This document shows, in pieces, positions 35,816-46,016 of a DNA stretch of 64,000 nt. How positions within the stretch are numbered: the stretch's first letter is position 1; each line of letters starts with the position of its first letter. Source of the DNA: Vibrio sp. 16 (GTDB taxonomy: Bacteria; Pseudomonadota; Gammaproteobacteria; Enterobacterales; Vibrionaceae); NCBI RefSeq assembly GCF_963681195.1, contig NZ_OY808997.1, positions 186,001 to 250,000 on the forward strand, written 5' to 3'. The translations under genes were made by a program, and so were the position numbers. The notes under the pieces are model-generated. The model searched no databases. It worked only from the letters and a program-made list of their open reading frames with translations, and was not told where the DNA came from.

Positions 35816-36259
35816 ATGAAGCAAGTCAGCCGTTCTGCTTTGGTTTCGTTTAGTGCAGAACAGATGTTCAATCTAGTGAACGATGTTGCCAGTTATCCGG
35901 AGTTTTTACCAGGGTGCTCGGGTTCGCGTGTGATTGAATCGAGCTCAGAGGCAATGGTGGCTTCAGTTGATGTTTCTAAGGCAGGGATTAGCAAAACATT
36001 TACCACATCCAACTCGCTAGTTTCTGGCGAAGCGATCATGATGAATTTGGTGGATGGACCATTTAAGACGCTCAAAGGAGGGTGGTTCTTTACTCCTCTT
36101 GATGAGCAGGCGTGCAAAGTAGAACTGAAACTAGAATTCGAGTTTTCTAGTAAGATGATCGAAATGGCCTTTGGTAAAGTATTCAATGAGTTAACCAATA
36201 ATATGGTTAACGCTTTTACACAGCGCGCAAAACAGGTATACCCAGCTTATGAGTATTGA
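35816..36259 (+). CDS. ratA: RatA, START/Coq10-type protein (ribosome association toxin)
   Basis: A 147-residue SRPBCC-fold protein. The start at ATG 35816 ([34 protein letters not shown]) has GAGGAG 7 bases upstream; a frame beginning at 35753 is spurious. E. coli RatA has been reported to block 70S assembly, and other relatives bind coenzyme Q; the biochemical role is debated. It overlaps ratB by 11 bases. Confidence 0.93.
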   Translation: MKQVSRSALVSFSAEQMFNLVNDVASYPEFLPGCSGSRVIESSSEAMVASVDVSKAGISKTFTTSNSLVSGEAIMMNLVDGPFKTLKGGWFFTPLDEQACKVELKLEFEFSSKMIEMAFGKVFNELTNNMVNAFTQRAKQVYPAYEY

Positions 36260-36602
36260 GTCTGATATGATCCACGTTGAGGTGGTGTACGCTTTACCGC
36301 AAGAGCAGCGTGTTTACACCTTGGTGGTCAACAAAGCGATGACGGTTGAAGAAATCATCAAACAATCTGGTGTATTGGAGCAATACCCAGAAGTGGATTT
36401 GAGTAAGAATAAAGTCGGCGTGTTTAGTCGCAATGTGAAGTTAGATTCAACGGTACGTGATAAGGACCGTATTGAGATTTACCGCCCATTACTCGCTGAC
36501 CCTAAGGAGATTCGCCGTAAACGAGCGGAACAAGCGAAAGCCTCTGGTGCTGCTGACCCTGTGACTGGCGGAAAAAAGAACCCACTTCGCAAAGAGGGTT
36601 AG
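36249..36602 (+). CDS. ratB: RatB/RnfH family ubiquitin-like protein
   Basis: A 117-residue protein with a beta-grasp fold of the RnfH family: [20 protein letters not shown], then [40 protein letters not shown], the family's end motif. The Lys/Arg-rich tail is disordered. It overlaps ratA, so both are translated from one message. Proposed antitoxin activity toward RatA is not well supported; conservation of the pair is. Confidence 0.93.
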   Translation: MSIESDMIHVEVVYALPQEQRVYTLVVNKAMTVEEIIKQSGVLEQYPEVDLSKNKVGVFSRNVKLDSTVRDKDRIEIYRPLLADPKEIRRKRAEQAKASGAADPVTGGKKNPLRKEG

Positions 36603-36612
36603 GGGCAAATAA

Positions 36613-36638
36613 AAAAGGTTGGCATCAGCCAACCTTTT
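36613..36638. terminator. Bidirectional terminator between ratB and bamE
   Basis: AAAAGGTTGGC (36613-36623), loop ATCA, GCCAACCTTTT (36628-36638). T-runs exist on both strands, fitting two convergent genes. Confidence 0.92.
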
Positions 36639-36659
36639 AAAATCATTCTTACTCTTCGA

Positions 36660-37019
36660 TCAGTTAATACTCTCGAAAAAATCTTTACTTGCAGGGAAGT
36701 CTCCCTGAATCTCAACGAGCTGACCTTGACCATTGAAATTGACAATTAAGTCTTTTTGAATTGAGTCATTGTGGCCGTCAGTGTGGTGGTAAATGTAGTA
36801 CCAAGTATCAGGGTAGCCATTTTCCACTAGCATTGGTGAGCCCATAACAAAACGAACTTGCTCTTTTGTCATGCCAAATTTCAGTTTTTCTACTGAGCCT
36901 TGTTCAATGTAGTTACCTTGGTTGATATCAATACGATAAACCAATTTTTCTAATAAAGAGCAGCCTGTCAGGGTAGACACAGCGAGCGGTACAGCGATAA
37001 GCCACTTTGTGAATTGCAT
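36660..37019 (-). CDS. bamE: Outer-membrane assembly lipoprotein BamE
   Basis: A 119-residue lipoprotein of the BAM complex that inserts beta-barrel proteins into the outer membrane. The lipobox STLTGC gives lipidated Cys20. The core signature [29 protein letters not shown] and DTWYYIYH is characteristic. Its position beside recN and ratAB matches E. coli. It starts at ATG 37019. Confidence 0.95.
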   Translation of the reverse strand: MQFTKWLIAVPLAVSTLTGCSLLEKLVYRIDINQGNYIEQGSVEKLKFGMTKEQVRFVMGSPMLVENGYPDTWYYIYHHTDGHNDSIQKDLIVNFNGQGQLVEIQGDFPASKDFFESIN

Positions 37020-37195
37020 ACTTAAATTCTTGCTACTGATATTGGTTAAACTTTGCCGATAATAAACAAGCTGAGCCTTAATGTAAAAAACTCATGCGGT
37101 TTTGAATTGTTTCAGACTGCGATTTTTGAGTTTTGTTGCAAAGTCGAGCCAAAAAAGTGGCTTTAGGGAACTTTGACTCGACTTTCTAAGCGGAT

Positions 37196-38860
37196 CTAGG
37201 CTGCGATCAATAACTCGCGAGCATTGGCTAGGGTGGATTCAGTAATCTGGCTGCCACCAAGCAGGCGAGCAAGCTCAGAGATTCTTTGGTCATCATTGAG
37301 CGAGTTCATTTGGGTTTCTGTTTTGCCAGCTTTGGTTTGTTTGGCCACAAACAGTTGTTGATGACCACACCCTGCGACTTGAGGCAAGTGAGTGACACAA
37401 AGAACCTGTGTTGATTCCCCCAGTTTTCTGAGCATTCTTCCAACAACTGCGGCAGTTGGTCCGCTAATGCCGACATCGACTTCATCAAAGATGAGACTTG
37501 GGGTATCAACTTTCTGAGCGGTAATGACCTGGATAGCCAACGAAATACGAGAAAGCTCACCACCAGATGCCACTTTTGCGATTGGCTGCATTGGTTGCCC
37601 TGGGTTGGTTGAAACCACAAAGCAAACACTATCCATGCCTAATGGCGAAGGGTGCGTACCTTCGTTGTTTACTTCGATACTGAACTGGGCTTTTTCCATG
37701 CTCAACTCATGCATGCTCGCTGTAATGAGTTTATTTAGCTCTTTTGCGTAACGACCGCGGGATTTGTGTAACTTTTCAGCGGCGACTAAGAAGGCTTGGT
37801 ATTTAGCTTCTACTTCTTGTTCGAGGGCGTCGAGCTTCTCATCTGAGCAGTCAAGGGCTTCAATTTGTGCAAGCAGATCTTGATGGTGCTGGAACAACTC
37901 TTCTGGCATCACGTGGTGTTTACGCGCAATCGACATGACTTTAGAAAAGCGCTCTTCGACGTACGCCATTCGACCAGGGTCAACGTCAATATTATCGAGG
38001 TAGTTGCGCAGTTCGCTGTTTGCTTCTTCTAATTGGATGATCGCTTCCGCAACCATATTTGGCAGTTCAGCTAACTTGTCATCGAGCTCTGCGAGCTGAA
38101 TCAGGGAGTGATTGGCTGATTGGAGAATACCAAGCGCATTAACTTCTTCACCTTCGTAAATAAGTTCGATGGCTTGCTGACAGGTAGAGGCAAGTTCACC
38201 GCTGTTGGACAGTCTTTTGTGCTCTTGTTCAAGCTCTTCATATTCGTCCTCACCAATTGACAGCTCGTTAAGTTCTTTGATTTGGTATTCGAGCAGTTGC
38301 TTCTGCGCCAAATTGGCTGCACTGTTTTCTTTTAGCTGTTTTAAATTGTTGTCTGCCTGGCGCCACGTCTGGTACGCGTTTCGGGTGCTTTTTAAAAGAT
38401 TAGTATGCCCCGCATATTGGTCAAGCATGGCCATCTGGTAGTCGCTCTTCATCAATTGATGGTGCGCGTGTTGACCGTGAATATTAATCAATAATTGACC
38501 CAGAGACTTGAGTTGAGAAAGGGGAACGGGGCTGCCATTAATAAACGCACGAGAACGACCTTCTTTATTGATGATACGACGCAAAATGCAGTCAGAACCA
38601 TCGAGTAGATCGTTATCCTCTAGCCAACGAGTTGCGTGAATATTGTTCTCAAGAGAAAACGCGGCACTGACTTCGGTTTTCTCTTCCCCTTGTCGGACCA
38701 TGCTGGCTTCTGCGCGTCCGCCTAAACATAAACCTAATGCATCAATCGCGATAGATTTACCTGCGCCAGTTTCGCCTGTGATGGTCGTCATTCCTTTGGA
38801 TAGCTCTAGCTGTAGAGACTTAACAATCGCAAAATTATTAACACTTAGATGAGCCAGCAT
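37196..38860 (-). CDS. recN: DNA repair protein RecN
   Basis: A 554-residue SMC-like ATPase for double-strand-break repair. Walker A is [20 protein letters not shown] (about 30-49). A long coiled coil covers about 155-370. The ABC signature [16 protein letters not shown] is followed by Walker [16 protein letters not shown]. Two LexA-type boxes upstream show SOS control. The start at ATG 38860 has AGGT upstream. Confidence 0.96.
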   Translation of the reverse strand: MLAHLSVNNFAIVKSLQLELSKGMTTITGETGAGKSIAIDALGLCLGGRAEASMVRQGEEKTEVSAAFSLENNIHATRWLEDNDLLDGSDCILRRIINKEGRSRAFINGSPVPLSQLKSLGQLLINIHGQHAHHQLMKSDYQMAMLDQYAGHTNLLKSTRNAYQTWRQADNNLKQLKENSAANLAQKQLLEYQIKELNELSIGEDEYEELEQEHKRLSNSGELASTCQQAIELIYEGEEVNALGILQSANHSLIQLAELDDKLAELPNMVAEAIIQLEEANSELRNYLDNIDVDPGRMAYVEERFSKVMSIARKHHVMPEELFQHHQDLLAQIEALDCSDEKLDALEQEVEAKYQAFLVAAEKLHKSRGRYAKELNKLITASMHELSMEKAQFSIEVNNEGTHPSPLGMDSVCFVVSTNPGQPMQPIAKVASGGELSRISLAIQVITAQKVDTPSLIFDEVDVGISGPTAAVVGRMLRKLGESTQVLCVTHLPQVAGCGHQQLFVAKQTKAGKTETQMNSLNDDQRISELARLLGGSQITESTLANARELLIAA

Positions 38861-38888
38861 GTAGTTGTACCTGTTTAAATGAACAATA

Positions 38889-38904
38889 CTGTATATAAGT
38901 GCAG
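38889..38904 (-). promoter_or_regulatory. LexA-like SOS box 1 of recN
   Basis: CTGT-N8-GCAG, one mismatch from the CTGT-N8-ACAG consensus, 29 bases upstream of the recN start. Confidence 0.6.
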
Positions 38905-38910
38905 TATATA

Positions 38911-38926
38911 CTGTTTCTTTATACAG
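38911..38926 (-). promoter_or_regulatory. LexA-like SOS box 2 of recN
   Basis: CTGTTTCTTTATACAG, a perfect CTGT-N8-ACAG match with an AT-rich centre. The two boxes are 22 bases apart, about two helical turns, which would favour cooperative LexA binding. Confidence 0.85.
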
Positions 38927-38980
38927 TAAAGTGGGTGGTGTGGATTTTTTTATTGAGAATCTAATTTTGTGATAGGCATG

Positions 38981-39007
38981 AAAAAACCGCAGTCGAGGCT
39001 GCGGTTT
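38981..39007 (-). terminator. Terminator of the DUF3103 lipoprotein gene
   Basis: AAACCGCAG (38984-38992) pairs with CTGCGGTTT (38999-39007). On the minus strand the stem is followed by TTTTTT. Confidence 0.88.
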
Positions 39008-39024
39008 AGTTGCAAGGGTGGATG

Positions 39025-40212
39025 TTAAGGTCTGGTTGGGTTTATCGTTAAAGGCTCAAGAGTAACGACGGCATTGACGCCCGCGCCTGGATGATCAACG
39101 TAGGATGTGTCTTGCATAAGGGTGTAATAGACATCAACAAAGTCGTCATCATTGGTCAGAGCGCCATCTGGGATTGCGTCGATGATTTTGTTGGTAATTT
39201 GAGGAATGATAGCGTAAGCCTGCACTTCAGGATCTGGGATGGCTTTCAATACCTCTTCTGCGACTTGAACTAGCAGCTTCGCCAGCTTTTTATAGTCAGT
39301 GCCGTCATCTTGTTCCATTAGCACGATGTCAGCCGCTCCCCAACGATAGCGGGACCAATGGATAATGATTTGGTTCGGGTAGTAATCTTGGTTGTCGTAG
39401 TCCAAGTACGGCATTTCAACCAGATCAAGCGCGGGCTCATCTCGGCTTGGATTCACTCCGGTGACCAAAGCATAAATTTCTGCTTTTCCGGAAATCCAAG
39501 GTTCTTGATCATCAGCAAGGCGAATTTTCTTCAGTTGGGTGGTATGGATAGGTGACGTCGTGACATTGGATGCACGAGTTGAAAACGCCTCTTGTGCGTT
39601 GCGATCTTGTACATATGGCTGCACCTGAGTGGTTTGACCAAGCTTACGCATTTCGGAACGCATTGCTTGTAGGCCCGCTTTGAGTTCTGCCGAGCTGTTG
39701 CTGTCAACAACAAGTACTGGTACTTCCGGTAATTGATAAACGTCTAGTTGGTGTATTTGGCCGTAAACATCATACGCTTCGATGTATTGCCACTGTTCAT
39801 CGTTACCACTTGGCTCGAAAGCAAACAGAGGATCGACTTTTCCTTGCTGCCAAGCTGCGAGCATTTGTTCATTTGCTAGGCGAACTTCCAGTATTTGGTC
39901 AGCGTATTGTGTAATCCCTTTCCAGCTCCGAATTTGTTCATCGGCGATTTCAAGTCGTTGACTGAACTTAGAAAGCGGTTGTTGCTCAACAAATTCTGAT
40001 ACCGCAATGCTCGTGTCCTGCGCGGTAATTTCCTTTCGTAAAGTAGACTCGATATCGACATAGTTTTTACTAAGCTGTAACGCCAACTCTCGCTTGGTTT
40101 GAGTTATGTCATTCGCTCGAGCGTTTGATGTATCGGTAACCTTTGCCTCATCTGATTGGCAGCCAGCAAGCGCTAATGTAGAGAGAGCGGACAATATAAT
40201 CGTTTTTTTCAT
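39025..40212 (-). CDS. DUF3103 family lipoprotein
   Basis: A 395-residue lipoprotein with lipobox ALAGC (Cys18). I recognise it as DUF3103, a family of Vibrio and related marine bacteria with no known function. The sequence has no catalytic motif I can name. The C-terminal half is acidic ([26 protein letters not shown]), which suggests a secreted or surface beta-rich domain. It interrupts the usual recN-nadK order and has its own terminator, so it is an insertion in the conserved block. Confidence 0.75.
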   Translation of the reverse strand: MKKTIILSALSTLALAGCQSDEAKVTDTSNARANDITQTKRELALQLSKNYVDIESTLRKEITAQDTSIAVSEFVEQQPLSKFSQRLEIADEQIRSWKGITQYADQILEVRLANEQMLAAWQQGKVDPLFAFEPSGNDEQWQYIEAYDVYGQIHQLDVYQLPEVPVLVVDSNSSAELKAGLQAMRSEMRKLGQTTQVQPYVQDRNAQEAFSTRASNVTTSPIHTTQLKKIRLADDQEPWISGKAEIYALVTGVNPSRDEPALDLVEMPYLDYDNQDYYPNQIIIHWSRYRWGAADIVLMEQDDGTDYKKLAKLLVQVAEEVLKAIPDPEVQAYAIIPQITNKIIDAIPDGALTNDDDFVDVYYTLMQDTSYVDHPGAGVNAVVTLEPLTINPTRP

Positions 40213-40408
40213 AGTGTGTCCTTTATAGATGAATTGAAAATAGAGTTATTGTTCTATTCATCACGAGAATAACACTGGGTGCTTTTCATTCAATCCGCTC
40301 GACAGATGAAAAGTAGAATTTGCCCACAGGATCAAGTTTTAAAATTTGTAATTTAGCAGGCTCTTATGTAGGAAATGGTTATGAATATAGAGAATTTGTC
40401 TGTTTGAA

Positions 40409-40434
40409 AAGGGCTAGTACTGCCACTAGCCCTT
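40409..40434 (-). terminator. Terminator of nadK
   Basis: AAGGGCTAGT (40409-40418) pairs with ACTAGCCCTT (40425-40434). On the minus strand TTC follows, with a short T-run. Confidence 0.8.
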
Positions 40435-40440
40435 ACTGGG

Positions 40441-41325
40441 TTAAAACAACCGGCTTGACCAACCGAGCTTGTTTCTTAACACGTGGTAATAACTGTAGTT
40501 TTTAGGATGAATGAGTTTGAGTACGTTGGGGCTTTGGTATACGTGCACTTCATCCCCCGGCGAGACGGGGAGAGAAACTTGACCATCACAGCCGACCTCT
40601 TGAGTTCCTCGGTTGTCTGGCGAGACCACGAGTTTGATTCGACGGTTACCATCGACCACCAGAGGGCGGCTTGATAGTGTGTGTGGGAACATAGGAACAA
40701 GTGAAATCGCATTGAGGCTTGGAGAGAGAATAGGGCCACCGCCAGATAAGGAATAAGCTGTCGATCCTGTTGGGGTGGATACGATTAATCCATCCGCACG
40801 TAAAGAGAACGCAAAGCTATCATCGATATAAACTTCGAATTCAATCATATGTGCCACTTGACCAGGGTGAAGCACCGCTTCGTTCAACGCGGCGTTGTGA
40901 CTTTTTACTTGGCCGTGACGGTGTACTTCCGCTTCAAGTAAGAAACGTTCTTCTTGGATAAATTCGCCATCTAAGACGGCTTTTAGGGCTGTTTGGAAGT
41001 CTTCAGGGTTTAGGTCGGTCAGGAACCCCAAATTCCCTCGGTTGACGCCAATCACTGAAATATCAAACCGAGACAAAACGCGTGCCGCGCCAAGCATATT
41101 CCCATCACCGCCAACTACGATCGCGAGATCCGCCGCTTTGCCCAGTTGAATCAAGCTAGCAAAGTCCTCTTTAGGTACGTCGTCAAGAATTTCAATTAAG
41201 CGATCGTCGATAAAAACTTGATAGCCTTCAGATTTAAGCCAGGTATAGAGCTCGCGATGAGTCTGAATGGCTTGCTGATTTCGGGGTTTTCCGATGATGG
41301 CGATCACTTGAAAAGGTTTTTTCAT
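40441..41325 (-). CDS. nadK: NAD kinase
   Basis: A 294-residue enzyme that phosphorylates NAD to NADP. It shows the GGDG motif in [15 protein letters not shown] (near 72-86), [13 protein letters not shown], the NE/D pair in AALNEAVLH, and the glycine-rich [26 protein letters not shown]. Length and motifs are normal. It is divergent from grpE, as in other Vibrio and in E. coli. Confidence 0.97.
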   Translation of the reverse strand: MKKPFQVIAIIGKPRNQQAIQTHRELYTWLKSEGYQVFIDDRLIEILDDVPKEDFASLIQLGKAADLAIVVGGDGNMLGAARVLSRFDISVIGVNRGNLGFLTDLNPEDFQTALKAVLDGEFIQEERFLLEAEVHRHGQVKSHNAALNEAVLHPGQVAHMIEFEVYIDDSFAFSLRADGLIVSTPTGSTAYSLSGGGPILSPSLNAISLVPMFPHTLSSRPLVVDGNRRIKLVVSPDNRGTQEVGCDGQVSLPVSPGDEVHVYQSPNVLKLIHPKNYSYYHVLRNKLGWSSRLF

Positions 41326-41346
41326 AGGTTTTCCGCACTAAATAGG

Positions 41347-41374
41347 CTTGATTCGGTAATCTTCATCCCCATAA
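41347..41374 (+). promoter_or_regulatory. Heat-shock (sigma-32) promoter of grpE
   Basis: CTTGAT, 14-base spacer, CCCCATAA, close to the CTTGAA-N13-15-CCCCATNT consensus, about 95 bases upstream of the grpE start. Confidence 0.8.
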
Positions 41375-41469
41375 TAATGGCAAGTTAGCTATTTATGCGA
41401 GTTTTTGTGTATCTAAACGCGATAAACGTGAAGCGTTAGGTACCAATGGATATGTATTTCGGAGATAAC

Positions 41470-42066
41470 ATGAGCAACGAAGAAAACAAAGTTACAGAAG
41501 AAGAGCTAGATCAAATCATCGAAGAAGCGGAAAAAGTAGAAGCAGCAGCGCAAGAAGCGGAAGCAGAGCTTGAAGAGATCGGTGATGAGAAAGACGCGAA
41601 GATTGCTCAACTAGAAGCGGCTTTGCTGACTAGCGAAGCAAAAGTTCAAGAGCAGCAAGACAGCGTGCTACGTGCGAAAGCAGAAGTAGAAAACATGCGC
41701 CGTCGTACTGAGCAGGAAATCGATAAAGCTCGTAAATACGCGCTAAACAAATTTGCTGAAGAGCTATTGCCGGTCATCGATAACCTTGAACGTGCGATTC
41801 AAGCCGCTGATACAGATGCAGAAGTTGTTAAGCCACTGCTTGAAGGTGTAGAGCTGACTCACAAGACGTTTGTTGACACGGTGGCTAAGTTCGGTCTTAA
41901 AGAGATTAACCCAGAAGGTGAAGCCTTTAATCCTGAATTGCATCAGGCAATGTCTATTCAAGAAAGCCCTGATCATGAGTCAAACACCGTGATGTTTGTA
42001 ATGCAAAAAGGCTACGAGCTGAATGGTCGTGTGGTTCGCCCAGCGATGGTCATGGTGGCGAAATAA
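41470..42066 (+). CDS. grpE: Nucleotide exchange factor GrpE
   Basis: A 198-residue co-chaperone that releases ADP from DnaK. The start at ATG 41470 ([13 protein letters not shown]) follows GGAG; a longer frame from 41446 lacks one. The first 80 residues are acidic and coiled-coil (repeated Glu/Ala). The globular head carries [21 protein letters not shown] and ends [14 protein letters not shown], the family signature. Expression should rise on heat shock through the sigma-32 promoter. Confidence 0.96.
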   Translation: MSNEENKVTEEELDQIIEEAEKVEAAAQEAEAELEEIGDEKDAKIAQLEAALLTSEAKVQEQQDSVLRAKAEVENMRRRTEQEIDKARKYALNKFAEELLPVIDNLERAIQAADTDAEVVKPLLEGVELTHKTFVDTVAKFGLKEINPEGEAFNPELHQAMSIQESPDHESNTVMFVMQKGYELNGRVVRPAMVMVAK

Positions 42067-42093
42067 TTCAGCTATCCCCTACGTTTTAAACAC

Positions 42094-42121
42094 AAGAGAG
42101 GCATTCGCCTCTCTTTTTTTA
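42094..42121 (+). terminator. Terminator of grpE
   Basis: AGAGAGGC, loop ATTC, GCCTCTCT, then eight T's. So the next gene does not rely on the grpE promoter. Confidence 0.95.
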
Positions 42122-42350
42122 TCCCCTAAGACCAGTCTTACCTGCCTCTAATAACTGATTGATTTAGTGAATTATTCTCAGAATGAAATTTAACCAAAAA
42201 TTAATTTCCGGCTTGAAACTTGTAACATTATCTTAAACAAAGTCTTTATTTTGTAACCTTGATGTGTATTATGTGCGAACTCCGTCGGAAATAATGGCGG
42301 AATAAACTATAAAATCATAATTTAAGAACACAACATTCTGGAGATGAAAG

Positions 42351-43625
42351 ATGGATAAATCGCTTTCAAGCAAGATATTTGTAGGCTTGTTTGCTGGTCT
42401 GCTCATTGGTACTGCGATTCAGTACCTATTCAGTGGAATTGCAATCTTTGATACCTACCTCCTTGGTGCCGCAGAGGGCGCTGGTGGTATGTTCGTATCA
42501 TTGATCAAACTGCTTGTTGTCCCATTGGTCTATGTTTCTATTGTATGTGGTATTGTTGATCTGAAAGACATCACTGCATTTGGTCGCCTTGGTGGTAAAA
42601 CTTTTGCTCTTTACATTATCAACACCATTATCGCGATCACAGCCGCTCTAACGGTAGGTATGATTTTCCAGCCAGGCGCTGACGCGAATCTAGCTGGCAC
42701 GATTTCAGAGACCGTTAAACTCACCACAACTGAAACGCCGGACATCTTCTCACTTGTCGTTAACATTGTTCCTAGCAACCCAGTTCAGGCGTTTGCTAAC
42801 GGTGACATGTTACAAATCATCTTTATGGCAATCCTGACAGGTCTTGCTATCCAAGCTCTTGACTCACGCGGTGGTCCAGCAATCCGTACGTTCAAGATGG
42901 CGAATGAAATCATGATGAAGCTAGTGGGTCTTGTCATGAGCCTAGCGCCATACGGTGTATTTGCGCTGATGATTCAACTAGGTGCAACACTAGACGCAAA
43001 CACGTTAATGTCGGTAGCAGGCTACGTAGCACTTGTTGTAGCAATGCTAGTATTTTGGATTTTCTTCTTCTACCCGATGGCGGTTGGCATCGCGACAGGC
43101 ACTTCGCCGAAGACGTTCCTACGAGCAACACGTGAGCAGATTCTGTTCTCTCTATCTACGGCGAGCTCAAATGCAACGATTCCTGTAACGATGCGCACTT
43201 TGACTGAGAAGCTACACGTTTCTAAATCAGTCGCAGGTTTTGGTGTTCCACTCGGTGCAACCATGAACATGTCTGGTGTATCTATCTACATCGCACTAGC
43301 AACTATTTTCGTGGCGAACGCTTTTGGTCAGCCAATCAACACTGCTGACGTATTCACTCTAGGTCTAACTATCCTTCTACTGTCTATCGGTGCTGGTGGT
43401 GTTCCTGGCGGTGGCGTTGTAATGGTAGGTGTTCTTCTTCACCAACTAGGTCTTCCACCAGAAGGTCTTGCAATCATCGCCGCTGTAGACCGTATCAACG
43501 ATATGTTCTGTACTTCATCGAACGTAGTGGGCGATACCGCAGTAAACACTATCGTTGCAAAAACGGAAGGTGAAATCGGCAAAGAAGAGGAAGTGGAAGC
43601 GAAACCAGTTCAAGCAAATGCTTAA
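42351..43625 (+). CDS. Dicarboxylate/amino acid:cation symporter (DAACS family)
   Basis: A 424-residue inner-membrane carrier of the SDF/GltP family for glutamate, aspartate, serine or C4-dicarboxylates. It has eight transmembrane helices and two re-entrant loops. The first hairpin is a Ser-rich stretch in FSLSTASSNATIPVTMRTL, and the cation motif NMSG appears in GATMNMSGVSIYIA. The late helix carries DRINDMFCTSSNVVGD. It sits between grpE and dnaK, each with its own heat-shock promoter, so it is an inserted or retained neighbour and not part of the chaperone function. It has its own terminator. Confidence 0.9.
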   Translation: MDKSLSSKIFVGLFAGLLIGTAIQYLFSGIAIFDTYLLGAAEGAGGMFVSLIKLLVVPLVYVSIVCGIVDLKDITAFGRLGGKTFALYIINTIIAITAALTVGMIFQPGADANLAGTISETVKLTTTETPDIFSLVVNIVPSNPVQAFANGDMLQIIFMAILTGLAIQALDSRGGPAIRTFKMANEIMMKLVGLVMSLAPYGVFALMIQLGATLDANTLMSVAGYVALVVAMLVFWIFFFYPMAVGIATGTSPKTFLRATREQILFSLSTASSNATIPVTMRTLTEKLHVSKSVAGFGVPLGATMNMSGVSIYIALATIFVANAFGQPINTADVFTLGLTILLLSIGAGGVPGGGVVMVGVLLHQLGLPPEGLAIIAAVDRINDMFCTSSNVVGDTAVNTIVAKTEGEIGKEEEVEAKPVQANA

Positions 43626-43645
43626 TTTGTAAACTTCCTGATTCT

Positions 43646-43671
43646 AAAAGCGAGCCACATGGCTCGCTTTT
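43646..43671 (+). terminator. Terminator of the symporter gene
   Basis: AAAAGCGAGCC, loop ACAT, GGCTCGCTTTT (43661-43671), then GTTTT. Confidence 0.93.
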
Positions 43672-43715
43672 GTTTTGTCAGAGGAAATCTTTTTTCACTT
43701 TTTTTTACTCTTTCC

Positions 43716-43743
43716 CTTGAAAAGCCATTTGCCGCCCTTATCT
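43716..43743 (+). promoter_or_regulatory. Heat-shock (sigma-32) promoter of dnaK
   Basis: CTTGAA, 13-base spacer, CCCTTATCT. The -35 is a perfect match; the -10 CCCTTATCT deviates slightly from CCCCATNT. A small stem ATCCCC/GGGGAT follows in the leader at about 43809-43826. Confidence 0.75.
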
Positions 43744-43866
43744 ATGTGGCATAGAAGAAGCAAACAACCTTATTTTTGTTTGTGAGCAAGGGTTGAAACC
43801 CGATTCTACATCCCCACATAGGGGATATAGCAAAACGAAAATAGAAAATTATTCGGAGATAGCCTG

Positions 43867-45777
43867 ATGGGTAAAATCATTGGTATTGACTTAGGTACTA
43901 CTAACTCATGTGTTGCTGTACTAGACGGCGACAAACCACGCGTTATTGAAAACGCAGAGGGTGAGCGTACAACTGCATCGGTAATTGCATACACAGATGG
44001 TGAGACGCTAGTAGGTCAACCTGCGAAACGTCAAGCAGTTACAAACCCAACTAACACGCTATTTGCAATTAAGCGTCTTATCGGTCGTCGCTTTGAAGAC
44101 GAAGAAGTACAACGTGACATCGAAATCATGCCTTACAAAATCGTTAAGGCTGACAACGGTGATGCTTGGGTAGAAGCGAAAGGCCAAAAAATGGCAGCTC
44201 CTCAGGTTTCTGCTGAAGTACTGAAGAAAATGAAGAAAACTGCTGAAGACTTCCTAGGTGAGGAAGTAACGGGTGCAGTTATCACAGTTCCTGCTTACTT
44301 TAACGATGCTCAGCGTCAAGCGACTAAAGATGCTGGTCGTATTGCAGGTCTAGAAGTTAAACGTATCATCAACGAACCAACTGCGGCTGCTCTAGCTTAC
44401 GGTCTAGACAAGTCAGGCGGCGACCGCACTATCGCGGTATACGACCTTGGTGGTGGTACATTCGATATCTCTATCATCGAAATCGATGAAGTTGAAGGCG
44501 AGAAAACGTTCGAAGTACTAGCAACTAACGGTGACACGCACCTAGGTGGTGAAGACTTCGACAACCGCATGATCAACTACCTAGTTGAAGAGTTCAAGAA
44601 AGAGCAAGGCATCGATCTTAAGAACGATCCACTAGCAATGCAGCGTGTTAAAGAAGCAGCAGAAAAAGCGAAAATCGAGCTTTCTTCTACTTCTCAAACT
44701 GACGTAAACCTACCTTACGTGACTGCAGATGCGACTGGTCCTAAGCACATGAACGTGAAGGTTACTCGTGCGAAACTAGAATCTCTAGTTGAAGACCTAG
44801 TACAACGTTCTCTTGAGCCACTAAAAGTTGCTCTAGCTGACGCAGACCTATCGGTAAACGATATCACTGACGTAATCCTAGTGGGTGGTCAGACTCGTAT
44901 GCCAATGGTTCAAGCGAAGGTTGCTGAGTTCTTTGGTAAAGAAGCGCGCCGTGACGTGAACCCTGACGAAGCAGTAGCAATGGGTGCTGCAGTTCAAGGT
45001 GGTGTACTTGCTGGTGATGTTAAAGACGTACTTCTACTAGACGTTACTCCTCTGTCTCTAGGTATCGAGACGATGGGCGGTGTAATGACTAAGCTAGTTG
45101 AGAAGAACACAACGATCCCAACAAAAGCGAACCAAGTTTTCTCTACAGCAGAAGACAACCAGAACGCGGTAACCATCCACGTTCTACAAGGTGAGCGTAA
45201 GCAAGCGATGTACAACAAGTCTCTAGGTCAATTCAACCTAGAAGGCATCCAGCCTGCACCTCGTGGCATGCCACAAATCGAAGTTACTTTCGACCTAGAT
45301 GCGGACGGTATCCTACACGTATCAGCGAAAGATAAGCAGACTGGTAAAGAACAGAAGATCACTATCCAAGCTTCTGGCGGTCTAAGCGATGAAGACATCG
45401 AGAAAATGGTACAAGAAGCAGAAGCGAACAAAGAAGCGGACAAGAAGTTCGAAGAGCTAGCGACTGCACGTAACCAAGCTGACCAAATGATTCACGGTAC
45501 TCGTAAGCAAGTAGAAGAAGCTGGTGAAGCGCTACCTGCAGAAGAGAAAGAGAAGATTGAAGCAGCTATCTCTGAGCTAGAAGAAGCACGTAAGGGCGAA
45601 GACAAAGAAGCGATCGACGCGAAAGTTCAAGCACTTATGACTGCGGCTCAAAAGCTTATGGAAATCGCTCAGCAGCAAGCTCAAGCACAACAAGGCGCGG
45701 AAGCGGGTGAACAGCCTAAGCAAGACGACGATGTTGTAGATGCAGAGTTTGAAGAAGTTAAAGAAGACAAGAAGTAA
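43867..45777 (+). CDS. dnaK: Chaperone DnaK (Hsp70)
   Basis: A 636-residue Hsp70. It starts [21 protein letters not shown]. The ATPase domain (1-385) includes [20 protein letters not shown] and [13 protein letters not shown]; the linker is [18 protein letters not shown]; the substrate domain follows; and the tail ends in [15 protein letters not shown], matching the EEVKD-type end. Codon use is strongly biased to highly expressed choices (CGT, CTA, GAA). It cooperates with GrpE and DnaJ encoded nearby. Confidence 0.98.
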   Translation: MGKIIGIDLGTTNSCVAVLDGDKPRVIENAEGERTTASVIAYTDGETLVGQPAKRQAVTNPTNTLFAIKRLIGRRFEDEEVQRDIEIMPYKIVKADNGDAWVEAKGQKMAAPQVSAEVLKKMKKTAEDFLGEEVTGAVITVPAYFNDAQRQATKDAGRIAGLEVKRIINEPTAAALAYGLDKSGGDRTIAVYDLGGGTFDISIIEIDEVEGEKTFEVLATNGDTHLGGEDFDNRMINYLVEEFKKEQGIDLKNDPLAMQRVKEAAEKAKIELSSTSQTDVNLPYVTADATGPKHMNVKVTRAKLESLVEDLVQRSLEPLKVALADADLSVNDITDVILVGGQTRMPMVQAKVAEFFGKEARRDVNPDEAVAMGAAVQGGVLAGDVKDVLLLDVTPLSLGIETMGGVMTKLVEKNTTIPTKANQVFSTAEDNQNAVTIHVLQGERKQAMYNKSLGQFNLEGIQPAPRGMPQIEVTFDLDADGILHVSAKDKQTGKEQKITIQASGGLSDEDIEKMVQEAEANKEADKKFEELATARNQADQMIHGTRKQVEEAGEALPAEEKEKIEAAISELEEARKGEDKEAIDAKVQALMTAAQKLMEIAQQQAQAQQGAEAGEQPKQDDDVVDAEFEEVKEDKK

Positions 45778-45790
45778 TTTCTTCACAGAG

Positions 45791-45948
45791 TGACTTGATT
45801 TCCTTCTAGAACTCAAGTCATCTGTTTTGAAATTAGTGTCCTGACTTAATGCGGGCGTTTGAGGTAACTCATACGCCCGTATGTTTGTAACTAACCTGTC
45901 AGTCTAGATAATGGTTCTCGAAAATTAACTCTCGAATCTTTATCTAGA
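45791..45948 (+). other. Structured dnaK-dnaJ spacer with three hairpins
   Basis: Three stems lie in the 239-base spacer. TGACTTGA (45791-45798) pairs with TCAAGTCA (45813-45820). CGGGCGT-T-TGAG, loop GTAA, CTCA-T-ACGCCCG spans 45852-45879. TCTAGATAA (45903-45911) pairs with TTATCTAGA (45940-45948). No strong T-run follows any, so they may tune mRNA stability or partial read-through. Confidence 0.6.
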
Positions 45949-46016
45949 ATGATACAAACACCAAGCGGTGTAATGATAAATCCTCCGTTTGCAGTACTAC
46001 ATTGGTGACGAAGAAC

